A DNA stretch of 64,000 bases from positions 64,001 through 128,000 of the forward strand of contig DASXVO010000016.1 in the NCBI GenBank assembly GCA_036504215.1, given 5' to 3'. Under the pieces are notes generated by a model. That model made no database searches, was not told the origin of the DNA, and saw only the letters and a list, made by a program, of their open reading frames with translations. Made by a program: the position numbers and the translations under genes. Origin of the DNA: Vicinamibacterales bacterium (GTDB lineage: Bacteria; Acidobacteriota; Vicinamibacteria; Vicinamibacterales; Fen-181). Shown one piece after another: positions 43,182-51,000 of the stretch; the first letter of the stretch is position 1, and every line of letters starts with the position of its first letter.

Positions 43182-45218
43182 TCAGCGGCCGGCCTGGCCG
43201 GCCGCGGCGTCCACCAGTTTCTTGATCGGCGGCGCAATCATCAGATGCACCTCGGCGGTCGGCTTGAGACTCCGCTCCAGCGCCTCGCGGTCATCTGCGC
43301 CGTAGGCGAGCGGCGCCTTCTTGTCGAGGGCGTCGAGCGCCCGCAGGCCGAGGGCGCACACGGCCTCGATGTTCTTCACGACGGGCCCGGCGTCCTGCAG
43401 CAGCGCGCTATCGAGAACGGCCTGGGCGCCCTGTGCCTGCTGTCGCCACACCTGCAGCCACGTCGCAATCACCTCACGATTCGACTGCCTCGCCGGATCT
43501 GCCAGTAGCCCGGTCACCAGTTGGGCGAAGTCCCGCGCCTTGTCACTCTCGGGTCTGGCCGCGTCCACCAGGCGGTTCAGCGGCGAGAGGCTCGTATAGG
43601 CGACCGCGCGACCGCGATTGTAGTCGCGGACGGGCTCCAGGATGTCCACCACGCCCTCGAGCGCCCCGGTGGGCCGATGATCGGCCAGCCGGTCGAGCAT
43701 GGGGCCGTAGTTGGCGCGATGTCTGACCCCGGTCGGCTCCAGCCAGCGGCTGATGACCGCCAGCCGCCGGTACATGTCCGGCACGTCCGTCACGGTGGCG
43801 GGCGACCAGAGGCGCTCCGCGATGGCGGCCATGCGCGGCCAGATGCGTGAATCGACGGTCTCTGGCGTCACCCACTCGGCCCAGATGCACGCTTCGCCGC
43901 CCAGGATTCGAGCCTTCGCCTCGGACGGCAAATCCGCCGCCCTCTTGCCCATCGGGTCCACGAGATAGTGCCGCGAGGCCGGCCAGATCAGGTCGAGGTA
44001 GTAGCCATTCGACAGGATGCCGCTGTACCCGCCGAGCGCTGCCTGCGCGAGCGAGTCAGGCCCGCGCCATGAGTGGATCACCGCACTGTTCGGCAGGTTC
44101 CCGTGAAGAATCTCGTCCCAGCCGATCACCCGCTTGCCGTGCTTCTTGAGGATCGCCACGACGCGGGTGTTGAAGTGCGCCTGCAGATCTTCGGGCGTCT
44201 TCAAGCCGTGCCGCTGCATGAACGCCTGGATCTTCGGGTTGGCCTTCCACTGCACCCCGTTCACTTCGTCGCCGCCGATGTGGAAGTACTCGTCGGGGAA
44301 CAGCGCCGCCATCTCGCCGAAGAACTTGTCCAGGAACCTGTAGACCTGCTCGTTGGTCGGATCCATCACGGGGTCGAACACGCCCCATTTCCGCTGGATT
44401 TCGAAGGGACCAGGCCCCGCCGCCAGTTCCGGATACCCGACGAGCCACGACGAGGAATGCCCGGGCACGTCGAACTCGGGGATGACACGGATTCCGCGTG
44501 CCGCCGCGTAGCGGACAATGTCCCGGATCTCTGCCTGAGTGAAGAACAAGCCGTCCGAGCCCATCCCCTGAAGACGCGGAAAGAGCCGGCTCTCGACGCG
44601 GAACCCCTGATCCTCCGACAGGTGCCAATGGAAGACGTTCAGTTTCATCGCCGCCATGGCGTCGAGGTTGCGCTTGACGACTTCGGCAGGAATCCAGTGG
44701 CGGCAGACGTCGATCATCAGGCCGCGCCAGGGGAATCGCGGGCGGTCCTCGATCGTCGCCGCACGCACGACGAACCCCGAAGGCGACTGCTCGACGAGTT
44801 GGAGAAACGTCTCGAGACCGCGCAGGATGCCGTACGGCGTCGGGGCATTCAGCGTGGCGCCATCAGGCGCGACCCTCAGCGCGTAGCTCTCGTCCTCCAC
44901 CGCTCCCTGGATGCGGTTCACCCCGTGATCGCAGGCGACAACCAGCCGTGGCGTGGCACCGGTCCTGACCAGGAGGACGCCCGTCATGGTCGTGATGCGC
45001 TGCAGCGTGCGTTCGACGGCCGCGTCGATCCGCGGGTCCCTGTGCCCCTTGAGCGCCACACCGAATCGCGCGTCGAGCGCCAGGCCGCCGGGCTGCAGCG
45101 ACACGCTCGACGGCACGGGCATCAGGTTGTGGGGCGAAACGGCTTGTGCGGTCAGCGACGTGGCGACGAGGAGGACCGAGATGACGAGGATGAGTGCACG
45201 CACCGATCGCCAGGCCAT
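43182..45218 (-). CDS. Exported beta-N-acetylhexosaminidase (GH20)
   Basis: A 678-residue secreted glycosidase releasing terminal GlcNAc/GalNAc. It has a signal peptide (ALILVISVLLVATSLTAQA), then a GH20b domain (about 35-155) and the catalytic TIM barrel starting FPWRGLMIDVCRHW. The catalytic Asp-Glu pair is D317-E318 in HIGGDEVNG, and the FHWHLSEDQGFR, EFDVPGHSSSW and WAEWV motifs are complete. A helical C-terminal extension of about 170 residues follows. GGAGG precedes the ATG. It can release amino sugars that feed the amino-sugar enzymes of the neighbouring block, but no link is shown. Confidence 0.95.
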   Translation of the reverse strand: MAWRSVRALILVISVLLVATSLTAQAVSPHNLMPVPSSVSLQPGGLALDARFGVALKGHRDPRIDAAVERTLQRITTMTGVLLVRTGATPRLVVACDHGVNRIQGAVEDESYALRVAPDGATLNAPTPYGILRGLETFLQLVEQSPSGFVVRAATIEDRPRFPWRGLMIDVCRHWIPAEVVKRNLDAMAAMKLNVFHWHLSEDQGFRVESRLFPRLQGMGSDGLFFTQAEIRDIVRYAAARGIRVIPEFDVPGHSSSWLVGYPELAAGPGPFEIQRKWGVFDPVMDPTNEQVYRFLDKFFGEMAALFPDEYFHIGGDEVNGVQWKANPKIQAFMQRHGLKTPEDLQAHFNTRVVAILKKHGKRVIGWDEILHGNLPNSAVIHSWRGPDSLAQAALGGYSGILSNGYYLDLIWPASRHYLVDPMGKRAADLPSEAKARILGGEACIWAEWVTPETVDSRIWPRMAAIAERLWSPATVTDVPDMYRRLAVISRWLEPTGVRHRANYGPMLDRLADHRPTGALEGVVDILEPVRDYNRGRAVAYTSLSPLNRLVDAARPESDKARDFAQLVTGLLADPARQSNREVIATWLQVWRQQAQGAQAVLDSALLQDAGPVVKNIEAVCALGLRALDALDKKAPLAYGADDREALERSLKPTAEVHLMIAPPIKKLVDAAAGQAGR
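43186..43204. terminator. Inverted repeat at the DUF6067/GH20 convergent junction
   Basis: CGGCCGGCC-T-GGCCGGCCG is a 9-bp perfect inverted repeat around one base. It lies at the last codons of the GH20 gene, 49 bp past the stop of the facing gene. There is no T-tract; it could act as a bidirectional pause or terminator. Confidence 0.45.
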
Positions 45219-45280
45219 GTGTCGCCTCCGGGGGGACGGGGAGTTGATGAGTCAGGAGCCAGGAGTCAGGAGCCCAGAGT
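45219..45280. repeat. GAGTCAGGAGCC-type low-complexity tract
   Basis: Spacer between the glmM-like gene and the GH20 gene, made of GTCAGGAGCC/AGGAGTCAGG units (45250-45280 approximately) with one exact GAGCCAGGAGTC at 45256-45267. Pyrimidine-rich on the minus strand, that is, downstream of the glmM-like gene. Confidence 0.65.
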
Positions 45281-46636
45281 CTAGAGCCACCCCGAAATCT
45301 TGTCACGGATCGTTTCCGCCAGTTCGCGGGCCGCGGTTTCACTCGTCGACTCGGCCACCACCCGCATCACGGGCTCGGTATTCGAGCCGCGCAGCAGGAA
45401 CCAGGCGTCAGGAAGCATCACCTTGACACCGTCGCGCAGATCCATCGGGCGGTCGCCGAACTCGCGACGCGCCTTCCGGAGGATCTCACCGAGGCGTTGC
45501 GACGGGAACGGAAACTGGATCTTGGCGATCTCGAACGCCGGGAGGCTGGCCACGAGGTCCGATACGGTCCGCCCGGAGTCGGTGAGCCTGTGCAGGATCA
45601 GGCCCATGCCGACCAGGCTGTCGCGCGCGAAGTTGATCCGCGGATAGATGACGCCGCCGTTACCTTCGCCGCCAACGACGGCGCGATGCCGTTGCATGCC
45701 TTCGGTGACATTGGCTTCGCCGACCGGCGTGCGAAACACGGAACAGCCGAAGCGCTGCGCCACCGGCTCGAGCGCATGCGTGGTCGCAAGATTCGCGACG
45801 ACCGGACCAGGCGTTCGCCCCAACACATGCTCGACGGCCAGCACCAGCGTTCGTTCCTCGCCGATCGGCTCACCGCGTTCGGAGACGATCGCGAGGCGGT
45901 CGGCGTCCATATCCTGGGCGAAGCCGATGTCCGCCCGATGCTCCCGGACCGCCGCGCAAAGCGCCTCCAGGTTCTCGGGGGTCGGTTCGGCAGGCCTCGG
46001 GAACCGTCCATCCGGCGTCACGTTGATGCCGATGACATCGACGCCCAGCGCCTCCAGCAGGCGAGGCCCGACGAGCGACCCGGCGCCATTGCACGAGTCC
46101 AGCACCACCCGCAGGCGACGGCCCGTCTGCGGCAGCGGCCCAACCGCGTCCATCACGGCCTCGATGTGCACGTCCAGGGCCCCGGGCATGGGCTCCACCG
46201 CACGCAGTCTCATCGCGCGAGCCTTCGTGTACTCACCCTGATGGTAGATGCCCAGCAACTCGCGGCCGCGGGCCCCGCTGAGGAACAGCGCATCCGGCCC
46301 GATGAACTTCAGCGCGTTCCACTCGGGCGGGTTGTGGCTGGCCGTGATCGCGATGCCGCCCTGCGCGCGGAGCCGGCGCACCAGCAACTGCACGGTCGGC
46401 GTCGGACAGACGCCGGCATCCACGATCCGGCACCCGGAGGACAACAGTCCGGACACGACGGCCTGCCGAACCATTTCTCCCGACGTCCGCGTGTCGCGGC
46501 CAACAACCACGCGGCCGGATCCCATGTAGGTGCCGAACGCCTGGGCAAACCGCGTGAGCAGGTCCGGCGTCAGTGAGTCGCCGATCACGCCCCGCACGCC
46601 AGAAATGCTGATCTTCAGCGTTGGAATCGCTCGCAT
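45281..46636 (-). CDS. glmM: Phosphoglucosamine mutase/phosphomannomutase (GlmM-like)
   Basis: A 451-residue phosphohexomutase of four domains. The start at 46636 gives the family opening ISISGVRGVIGDSLTPD. It has the phosphoserine loop TASHNPPEWN with S100, the magnesium loop DMDADR, the sugar-binding GGEGNGG and the phosphate-binding RGSNTEPVMRV at the C-terminus, so all catalytic elements are intact. GlmM interconverts glucosamine-6-P and glucosamine-1-P for peptidoglycan; phosphomannomutase or phosphoglucomutase activity is an alternative. It lies 17 bp after a close paralogue in the same operon. Confidence 0.85.
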   Translation of the reverse strand: MRAIPTLKISISGVRGVIGDSLTPDLLTRFAQAFGTYMGSGRVVVGRDTRTSGEMVRQAVVSGLLSSGCRIVDAGVCPTPTVQLLVRRLRAQGGIAITASHNPPEWNALKFIGPDALFLSGARGRELLGIYHQGEYTKARAMRLRAVEPMPGALDVHIEAVMDAVGPLPQTGRRLRVVLDSCNGAGSLVGPRLLEALGVDVIGINVTPDGRFPRPAEPTPENLEALCAAVREHRADIGFAQDMDADRLAIVSERGEPIGEERTLVLAVEHVLGRTPGPVVANLATTHALEPVAQRFGCSVFRTPVGEANVTEGMQRHRAVVGGEGNGGVIYPRINFARDSLVGMGLILHRLTDSGRTVSDLVASLPAFEIAKIQFPFPSQRLGEILRKARREFGDRPMDLRDGVKVMLPDAWFLLRGSNTEPVMRVVAESTSETAARELAETIRDKISGWL

Positions 46637-46653
46637 AGCGGGTTTCTCGCGTG

Positions 46654-48003
46654 CTACCGCCTCAGGCGGTCCCTCGCCCAGTCCATCAGGTCGCCGGCCC
46701 GGCCGGCCGCGTCGGCCTCCACGATCACGCGGATCATCGACTCGGTGTTCGATGCGCGCACGTGCACCCACCCGTCCGGGAAACAGACCTTCACGCCATC
46801 CGACAGATCGATCTCGGTGCCGGGTTCGTCCTGGACACTGTCGCGGAACTCCTGCAGGGCCGTGTAGATCACGCTCGGCTCGATCGCGACGTGCTCCTTG
46901 ATCATCGCCAACTGCGGGAGGTCGGCCATCAGCGCCGACAGTGGCGAGGACGACTCGGCGAGATACGACAGGATGAGGCCTGTCGCCGCCGCACTGTCGT
47001 GCGACGCCTGCACGCGGGGCACTGCCACGGCGCCGTTTCCTTCGCCGCCGATCACCGCACCGTGTTCGACGATCGCCTCGGAGATGTGCGCCTGCCCGAC
47101 CGGAGTGCGGATGACCTGCGCCCGGTAGCGCGCGGCAATCCGGTCGACCGCCATGGTGGTCGAGACGTTCGTCACGACCGGCCCGACGCGCTGTCGTAGG
47201 GCGATGTCGGTCGCCAGCACCAGCGTCAGTTCCTCGGACAGTGCGCGCCCGGTCTCGTCCACCAGGCCGAGCCGTTCTCCGTCGGCGTCGTACACGAGCC
47301 CCAGGTCGGCGTGCCCCGCCTTCACCAGCGCACGCACCTGCCCCATCGTATCCGGCCGCGGTTCCGGCGTGTGCGGGAACGGACTGGCGGGATCATCGTT
47401 GATCGCCAGCACCTCGCAACCCATGTCGGCCAGCCACCTCGGCGCGAGCAGCGAGCACGAGCCGTTGCAGCAATCGACGGCCACCCTGAGCCGTCGCGCT
47501 CGGAGTGTTGCCAGGTTGAAGCTCGCCGTTAACACGTCCAGATGATGCTGGACCGCTTCGCCGGACTCGACACGCGTCCGGATCTGGTCCCACGTGGCCT
47601 TCTCGAAGCGGCCCTGATGGTAGATGTCGAGCAACTCCTCCGCCTGGCCGGGCATGAGGTAGAGCCCGTCGCGGCGGACGAACTTGAGCGCGTTCCATTG
47701 GGCGGGGTTGTGGCCGGCGGTGATCGAGATCCCGCCCTGCGCCTCGAGCCACGTGATCGCCAACTGGAGGCTTGGCGTCGGACACACACCGAGATCGATT
47801 ACGTCGCAGCCGGTGGCCAGCAGGCCGGCCATCACGGCCGACGCCACCATCGGGCCGGACGGCCGGGTATCGCGGCAGACGAGGATGCGGCCCGGGCCGA
47901 GGTAGGTACCGAAGGCCTGCGCGAATCCGACGACGAGATCGGGGGTGAGCGTCTCGCCGACGACGCCGCGCACGCCGCTGACGCCTATCTTGAGTGGCTT
48001 CAT
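46654..48003 (-). CDS. Phosphohexomutase paralogue with Ser-to-Gly in the catalytic loop
   Basis: A 449-residue protein homologous throughout to the downstream GlmM-like protein (KIGVSGVRGVVGETLTPD at the start, RASNTESMIRV at the end). The catalytic phosphoserine loop reads TAGHNPAQWN, so the nucleophile position is G97; the codon is clearly GGC. The metal loop DADGERLG and sugar loop GGEGNGA are kept. Either it has lost mutase activity or works differently, for example as a sugar-phosphate-binding regulator. Related GHNP-type proteins may exist elsewhere. It follows the SYLF gene by 10 bp. Confidence 0.85.
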   Translation of the reverse strand: MKPLKIGVSGVRGVVGETLTPDLVVGFAQAFGTYLGPGRILVCRDTRPSGPMVASAVMAGLLATGCDVIDLGVCPTPSLQLAITWLEAQGGISITAGHNPAQWNALKFVRRDGLYLMPGQAEELLDIYHQGRFEKATWDQIRTRVESGEAVQHHLDVLTASFNLATLRARRLRVAVDCCNGSCSLLAPRWLADMGCEVLAINDDPASPFPHTPEPRPDTMGQVRALVKAGHADLGLVYDADGERLGLVDETGRALSEELTLVLATDIALRQRVGPVVTNVSTTMAVDRIAARYRAQVIRTPVGQAHISEAIVEHGAVIGGEGNGAVAVPRVQASHDSAAATGLILSYLAESSSPLSALMADLPQLAMIKEHVAIEPSVIYTALQEFRDSVQDEPGTEIDLSDGVKVCFPDGWVHVRASNTESMIRVIVEADAAGRAGDLMDWARDRLRR

Positions 48004-48013
48004 CACCCTGCTG

Positions 48014-48715
48014 CTATCCGCCGTAGTCGGCGAGCACCTTGCGCAGACGGGCCACCGACGCGGGGAGGTCGGGCTTCGACGACAACTGGTCGATGACTTC
48101 CCGGCTCCCGAGCCGCTCGCCGTAGAACCGTTCGTTGGCGTCGCGGTCGGCCCCGAGGTTCGAACCATTGATCGCCACGCCCGCGAACAGGCCGCGGCTG
48201 CGCGAATAGCTGAGAATCTTCGCGCGCATCTGGATGTCGGTTGCCGCCTCCAGTGACCGCCCTACCGGGCCGGCCGCCACCGACGCCTCGCCACCAATCT
48301 TGAACTCGTTGCTCAGCAGTCGCTGCAGTCCGACACGGTCGATGACGATGAGCACGAGGTCGATCGACTGCGCACCGACCTGCGCGCCGAAGCTCCCTCC
48401 TGCAATCGTGATGAAGGCCGGCGCCGACCAAGTGTTGGTCTTGCGGTCGCGGGCCGAGATGACCCCGCGGCCCCACTGCCCGCCGACGGCGAAGCTCGCC
48501 CTGAGCACGCCGGGGAAAATGACGACCGCTTCCGCCTTCTGGAGCACGCCTTGCGGAATGCCGCCATCGGGAGCCTGCATGATCTCGGTGAACACCGTCG
48601 CCGCGTCTTCCACCCGCGCCTGCTCAGACCGTTGCGCCGAGACGAGCGGACTGATGGCCAGGAGCAGCAACGCAGCAACGATTCCGACTAGCACCACATG
48701 CGACTGGGTACGCAC
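48014..48715 (-). CDS. Exported SYLF-domain (YSC84-like) protein
   Basis: A 233-residue protein with signal peptide (VVLVGIVAALLLLAISPLVSA) and an SYLF lipid-binding domain: AEAVVIFPGVLRASFAVGGQWGRGV, SAPAFITIAGGSFGAQVGAQSIDLVLIV (long block; the central GGSFG is diagnostic), then SYSRSRGLFAGVAINGS. Likely periplasmic and membrane-associated. Start is GTG with AAAGGAGGG upstream. It heads the operon that continues with the two phosphohexomutases. Confidence 0.9.
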   Translation of the reverse strand: MRTQSHVVLVGIVAALLLLAISPLVSAQRSEQARVEDAATVFTEIMQAPDGGIPQGVLQKAEAVVIFPGVLRASFAVGGQWGRGVISARDRKTNTWSAPAFITIAGGSFGAQVGAQSIDLVLIVIDRVGLQRLLSNEFKIGGEASVAAGPVGRSLEAATDIQMRAKILSYSRSRGLFAGVAINGSNLGADRDANERFYGERLGSREVIDQLSSKPDLPASVARLRKVLADYGG

Positions 48716-48764
48716 GGTGCCCTCCTTTCGGGTGATCGGTGAACCGGGTTAACGACCCGCGACC

Positions 48765-48770
48765 ATTCTA
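48765..48770 (-). promoter_or_regulatory. Putative -10 box (GTAGAATGG type) of the SYLF operon
   Basis: Minus-strand TAGAAT in the context GTAGAATGG, about 50 nt upstream of the SYLF start. A small hairpin (CGGGT-5 nt-ACCCG) lies between box and gene. No convincing -35. Confidence 0.4.
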
Positions 48771-48835
48771 CTGCAACCGGGTCGACCGGGATGGCGAAGC
48801 GAACAGGGAGACATTCGCCTGCCCACGGGCCCATC

Positions 48836-50170
48836 TCAATGCGACAACGGCATGGCTGCGGGACCAGGGCGAGTCGTCAGGAACGCAGCCCGTGCGGATG
48901 ACTCGGGGAACGCGGCACGGTGGCCGCTCTCCCATCGACGGGCGAAGTCGGCAACCAGGCCCTCGGCGACGAGCGCCCAGACGCTCCCGCCAAACCCGGC
49001 GCCGAATGCCGAGGCCGCCACGGCGCCCAACTCGCGCGCCGACCGCGCCAGCGCGATGGTCTCCGGTACCTGGTTGCGCAGCGCACGCTCGGCCAGATCC
49101 TGGGACCGATCGACGAGCGCACCGAAACGGTCGAGGTCGCCGGCGTCGAGCGCTTCGGTGGCGGCAGGGATGATCTGTTCGCTCTCCGCGACGAACTGAT
49201 CGAGGCGATCGACCAGCGCGTCGGTCGAGAAGCCGTCCACGGAGGTCCGTCGAAGCACGTCACGCACCGCCTCGGCCCCGGCCACCCTGACCGCGTCCGC
49301 CAGCGATGCATCCTGGCGGCCGGATGCCGAGCGCCACACATCGAGAACGGCGCGGACAGCGAGTGACGCACGGTTGTACGCGTCGCGCGCGCCCCCGGTC
49401 TTCTCCGCCATCACGCCACTCATCGCCACGACGAATCGATGCCTCGCAGGCCACTCAATCTGGCGTTCGTGCCGAACGGGACAGAATGCGTAGACGCTCA
49501 GTTGGTCGGCACGGCAGCAGAGCATCGCGGTGTGATCCTCACTCCCACCGAACGTGCCCACACCGCGATCTCCGGTCAACGCCCCGAAGCTCTGACCGTT
49601 TTCCACAGTAGCCAGATAGCCAGACAGGGCCTCGGCGCCGTGCACCTCGCGGACAAAGGAGTCCGCCGACCAGAGGTCGTTGATCTCGGCGATCGCCAGG
49701 AACATCGCCACCATGAAGGCACTCGAACTGCTCATGCCGGACGCGAGCGGGAGGTTGCTGAGAAACGCGATGTCCGCGCCCTGGCGGGCGTCCGGAAAAT
49801 TTCGGGACAGCCGGCGCAGCACCGTCCACGGGTAGCGCGCCCACGACTCGGCGGGCTGGCCCAGCTGTTCATCCAGGCTCAGACGCGCCTCCCGTCCGCG
49901 CGCCACGTCGAACACTCGCACGCCACTGTCGCGGCGCGGCGCCGCCGCGACGACGAAGCCCTGCTCCACCGCGCAGACCAGGCTGCGTCCTCCCGCGTAG
50001 TCCGTGTGCTTCCCGAGCACCTCGATCCGCCCGGGCACCCAGAAGGCCGCCGCCGGCTTGCCCGCGCCAGCGTCCACGAGTGCTGCCCGCACCAGCCGCG
50101 CCTGGCCGTCGACCACCCGGCCGTGTGCCGCCTGCAGACGGCCAGGGGCCAGACGGAATGCCCTCGTCAC
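48836..50170 (-). CDS. GHMP sugar kinase, galactokinase-like
   Basis: A 444-residue cytoplasmic kinase. VPGRIEVLGKHTDYAGG (from about residue 45) is the galactokinase-type substrate motif, but with Lys where classical galactokinases have Glu (GEHTDY). The ATP-binding loop is PLASGMSSSSAF, and GTFGGSEDHTAML is the downstream family block. It phosphorylates a hexose, probably galactose, at C1; the Lys variant leaves room for another sugar. The GTG start overlaps the stop of the nucleotidyltransferase gene (GTGA), so the sugar-1-phosphate it makes may be that enzyme's substrate. Confidence 0.85.
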   Translation of the reverse strand: MTRAFRLAPGRLQAAHGRVVDGQARLVRAALVDAGAGKPAAAFWVPGRIEVLGKHTDYAGGRSLVCAVEQGFVVAAAPRRDSGVRVFDVARGREARLSLDEQLGQPAESWARYPWTVLRRLSRNFPDARQGADIAFLSNLPLASGMSSSSAFMVAMFLAIAEINDLWSADSFVREVHGAEALSGYLATVENGQSFGALTGDRGVGTFGGSEDHTAMLCCRADQLSVYAFCPVRHERQIEWPARHRFVVAMSGVMAEKTGGARDAYNRASLAVRAVLDVWRSASGRQDASLADAVRVAGAEAVRDVLRRTSVDGFSTDALVDRLDQFVAESEQIIPAATEALDAGDLDRFGALVDRSQDLAERALRNQVPETIALARSARELGAVAASAFGAGFGGSVWALVAEGLVADFARRWESGHRAAFPESSARAAFLTTRPGPAAMPLSH

Positions 50171-51000
50171 AACCGCACCTCCACCCGCTCGAGCCGGCTG
50201 GCCACCGACAAAATGTCGCCGCGCGTCGACAGGTCGAGCACGCCTGCCCTGACAGGCACGACACGAAACGCCGCCCCCAGACGCGTCATCGCGTATTTCA
50301 CGGCGTCGGCCAGCTCGAACTCGCCCCGCGGTGATCGCTCGATGCGTCGCGCCGCCTCGAAGATGACCGGGCCGAAGCGCCAGCAGTTCATGCTGATGAG
50401 CGCGTCCGGGCCGACGCGCGACCAGGTGTCGGCGTCCGGCTTCTCGATGATGCCGCAGAGCATCCCGCCCGCGTCCACGTCGAGGACCGCATACTTCGCC
50501 ACCCGTGCGTCATCGACATTGCCATCGCGCACGAGCGCCGCGCGGTTGAAGCCGGCAAGCCCGGTGTGTCCCAGTCGGCGCACGGCGTCGAAGACGGACA
50601 CCGGATAGTAGTTGTCCGAGTTGATGACGAGGAACTGATCGCGCGCAGCAAACGATTCGGCCGCCGCCACGGCATTCGCCGTCCCAAGCGGCAGTTCCTG
50701 GATGGCGAAGTGCACGCGGATGCGCGTCGGCGTGACCTGGCGGGTGTAGTAGTCCCGAACGGTGTCGTGCTCGGGACCGATCACGAGGCATGCATCCGTG
50801 AATCCCGCGTCCGCCAACGCGCTCAACACATAGTCGAGAAACGGCCGACCGACCGGAATCATCGCTTTCATGCCGGCGTCCGCGGCCACGGCCTGGTTCT
50901 CGTCGATCACGGCGTCCTGCGCCGCGCGGCGCATGCGGGTGCCCAGCCCGCGCGCGAGGACGACCGCCTTGTCGATCACGTCCGCCGTTTCGTAGCCCAT
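50167..51000 (-). CDS. Sugar-1-phosphate nucleotidyltransferase
   Basis: A 277-residue Rossmann-like enzyme of the NTP_transferase family. Its start ALARGLGTRM-type loop (VVLARGLGTRMRR) binds the nucleotide, LVINSDNYYP holds the metal-binding Asp, and EKPDADTW is the second substrate-binding block. It makes an NDP-sugar from a sugar-1-phosphate. It is sandwiched between the histidine kinase gene, whose stop overlaps its ATG as TGATG, and the galactokinase-like gene. NTP and sugar identity cannot be read. Confidence 0.85.
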   Translation of the reverse strand: MGYETADVIDKAVVLARGLGTRMRRAAQDAVIDENQAVAADAGMKAMIPVGRPFLDYVLSALADAGFTDACLVIGPEHDTVRDYYTRQVTPTRIRVHFAIQELPLGTANAVAAAESFAARDQFLVINSDNYYPVSVFDAVRRLGHTGLAGFNRAALVRDGNVDDARVAKYAVLDVDAGGMLCGIIEKPDADTWSRVGPDALISMNCWRFGPVIFEAARRIERSPRGEFELADAVKYAMTRLGAAFRVVPVRAGVLDLSTRGDILSVASRLERVEVRL

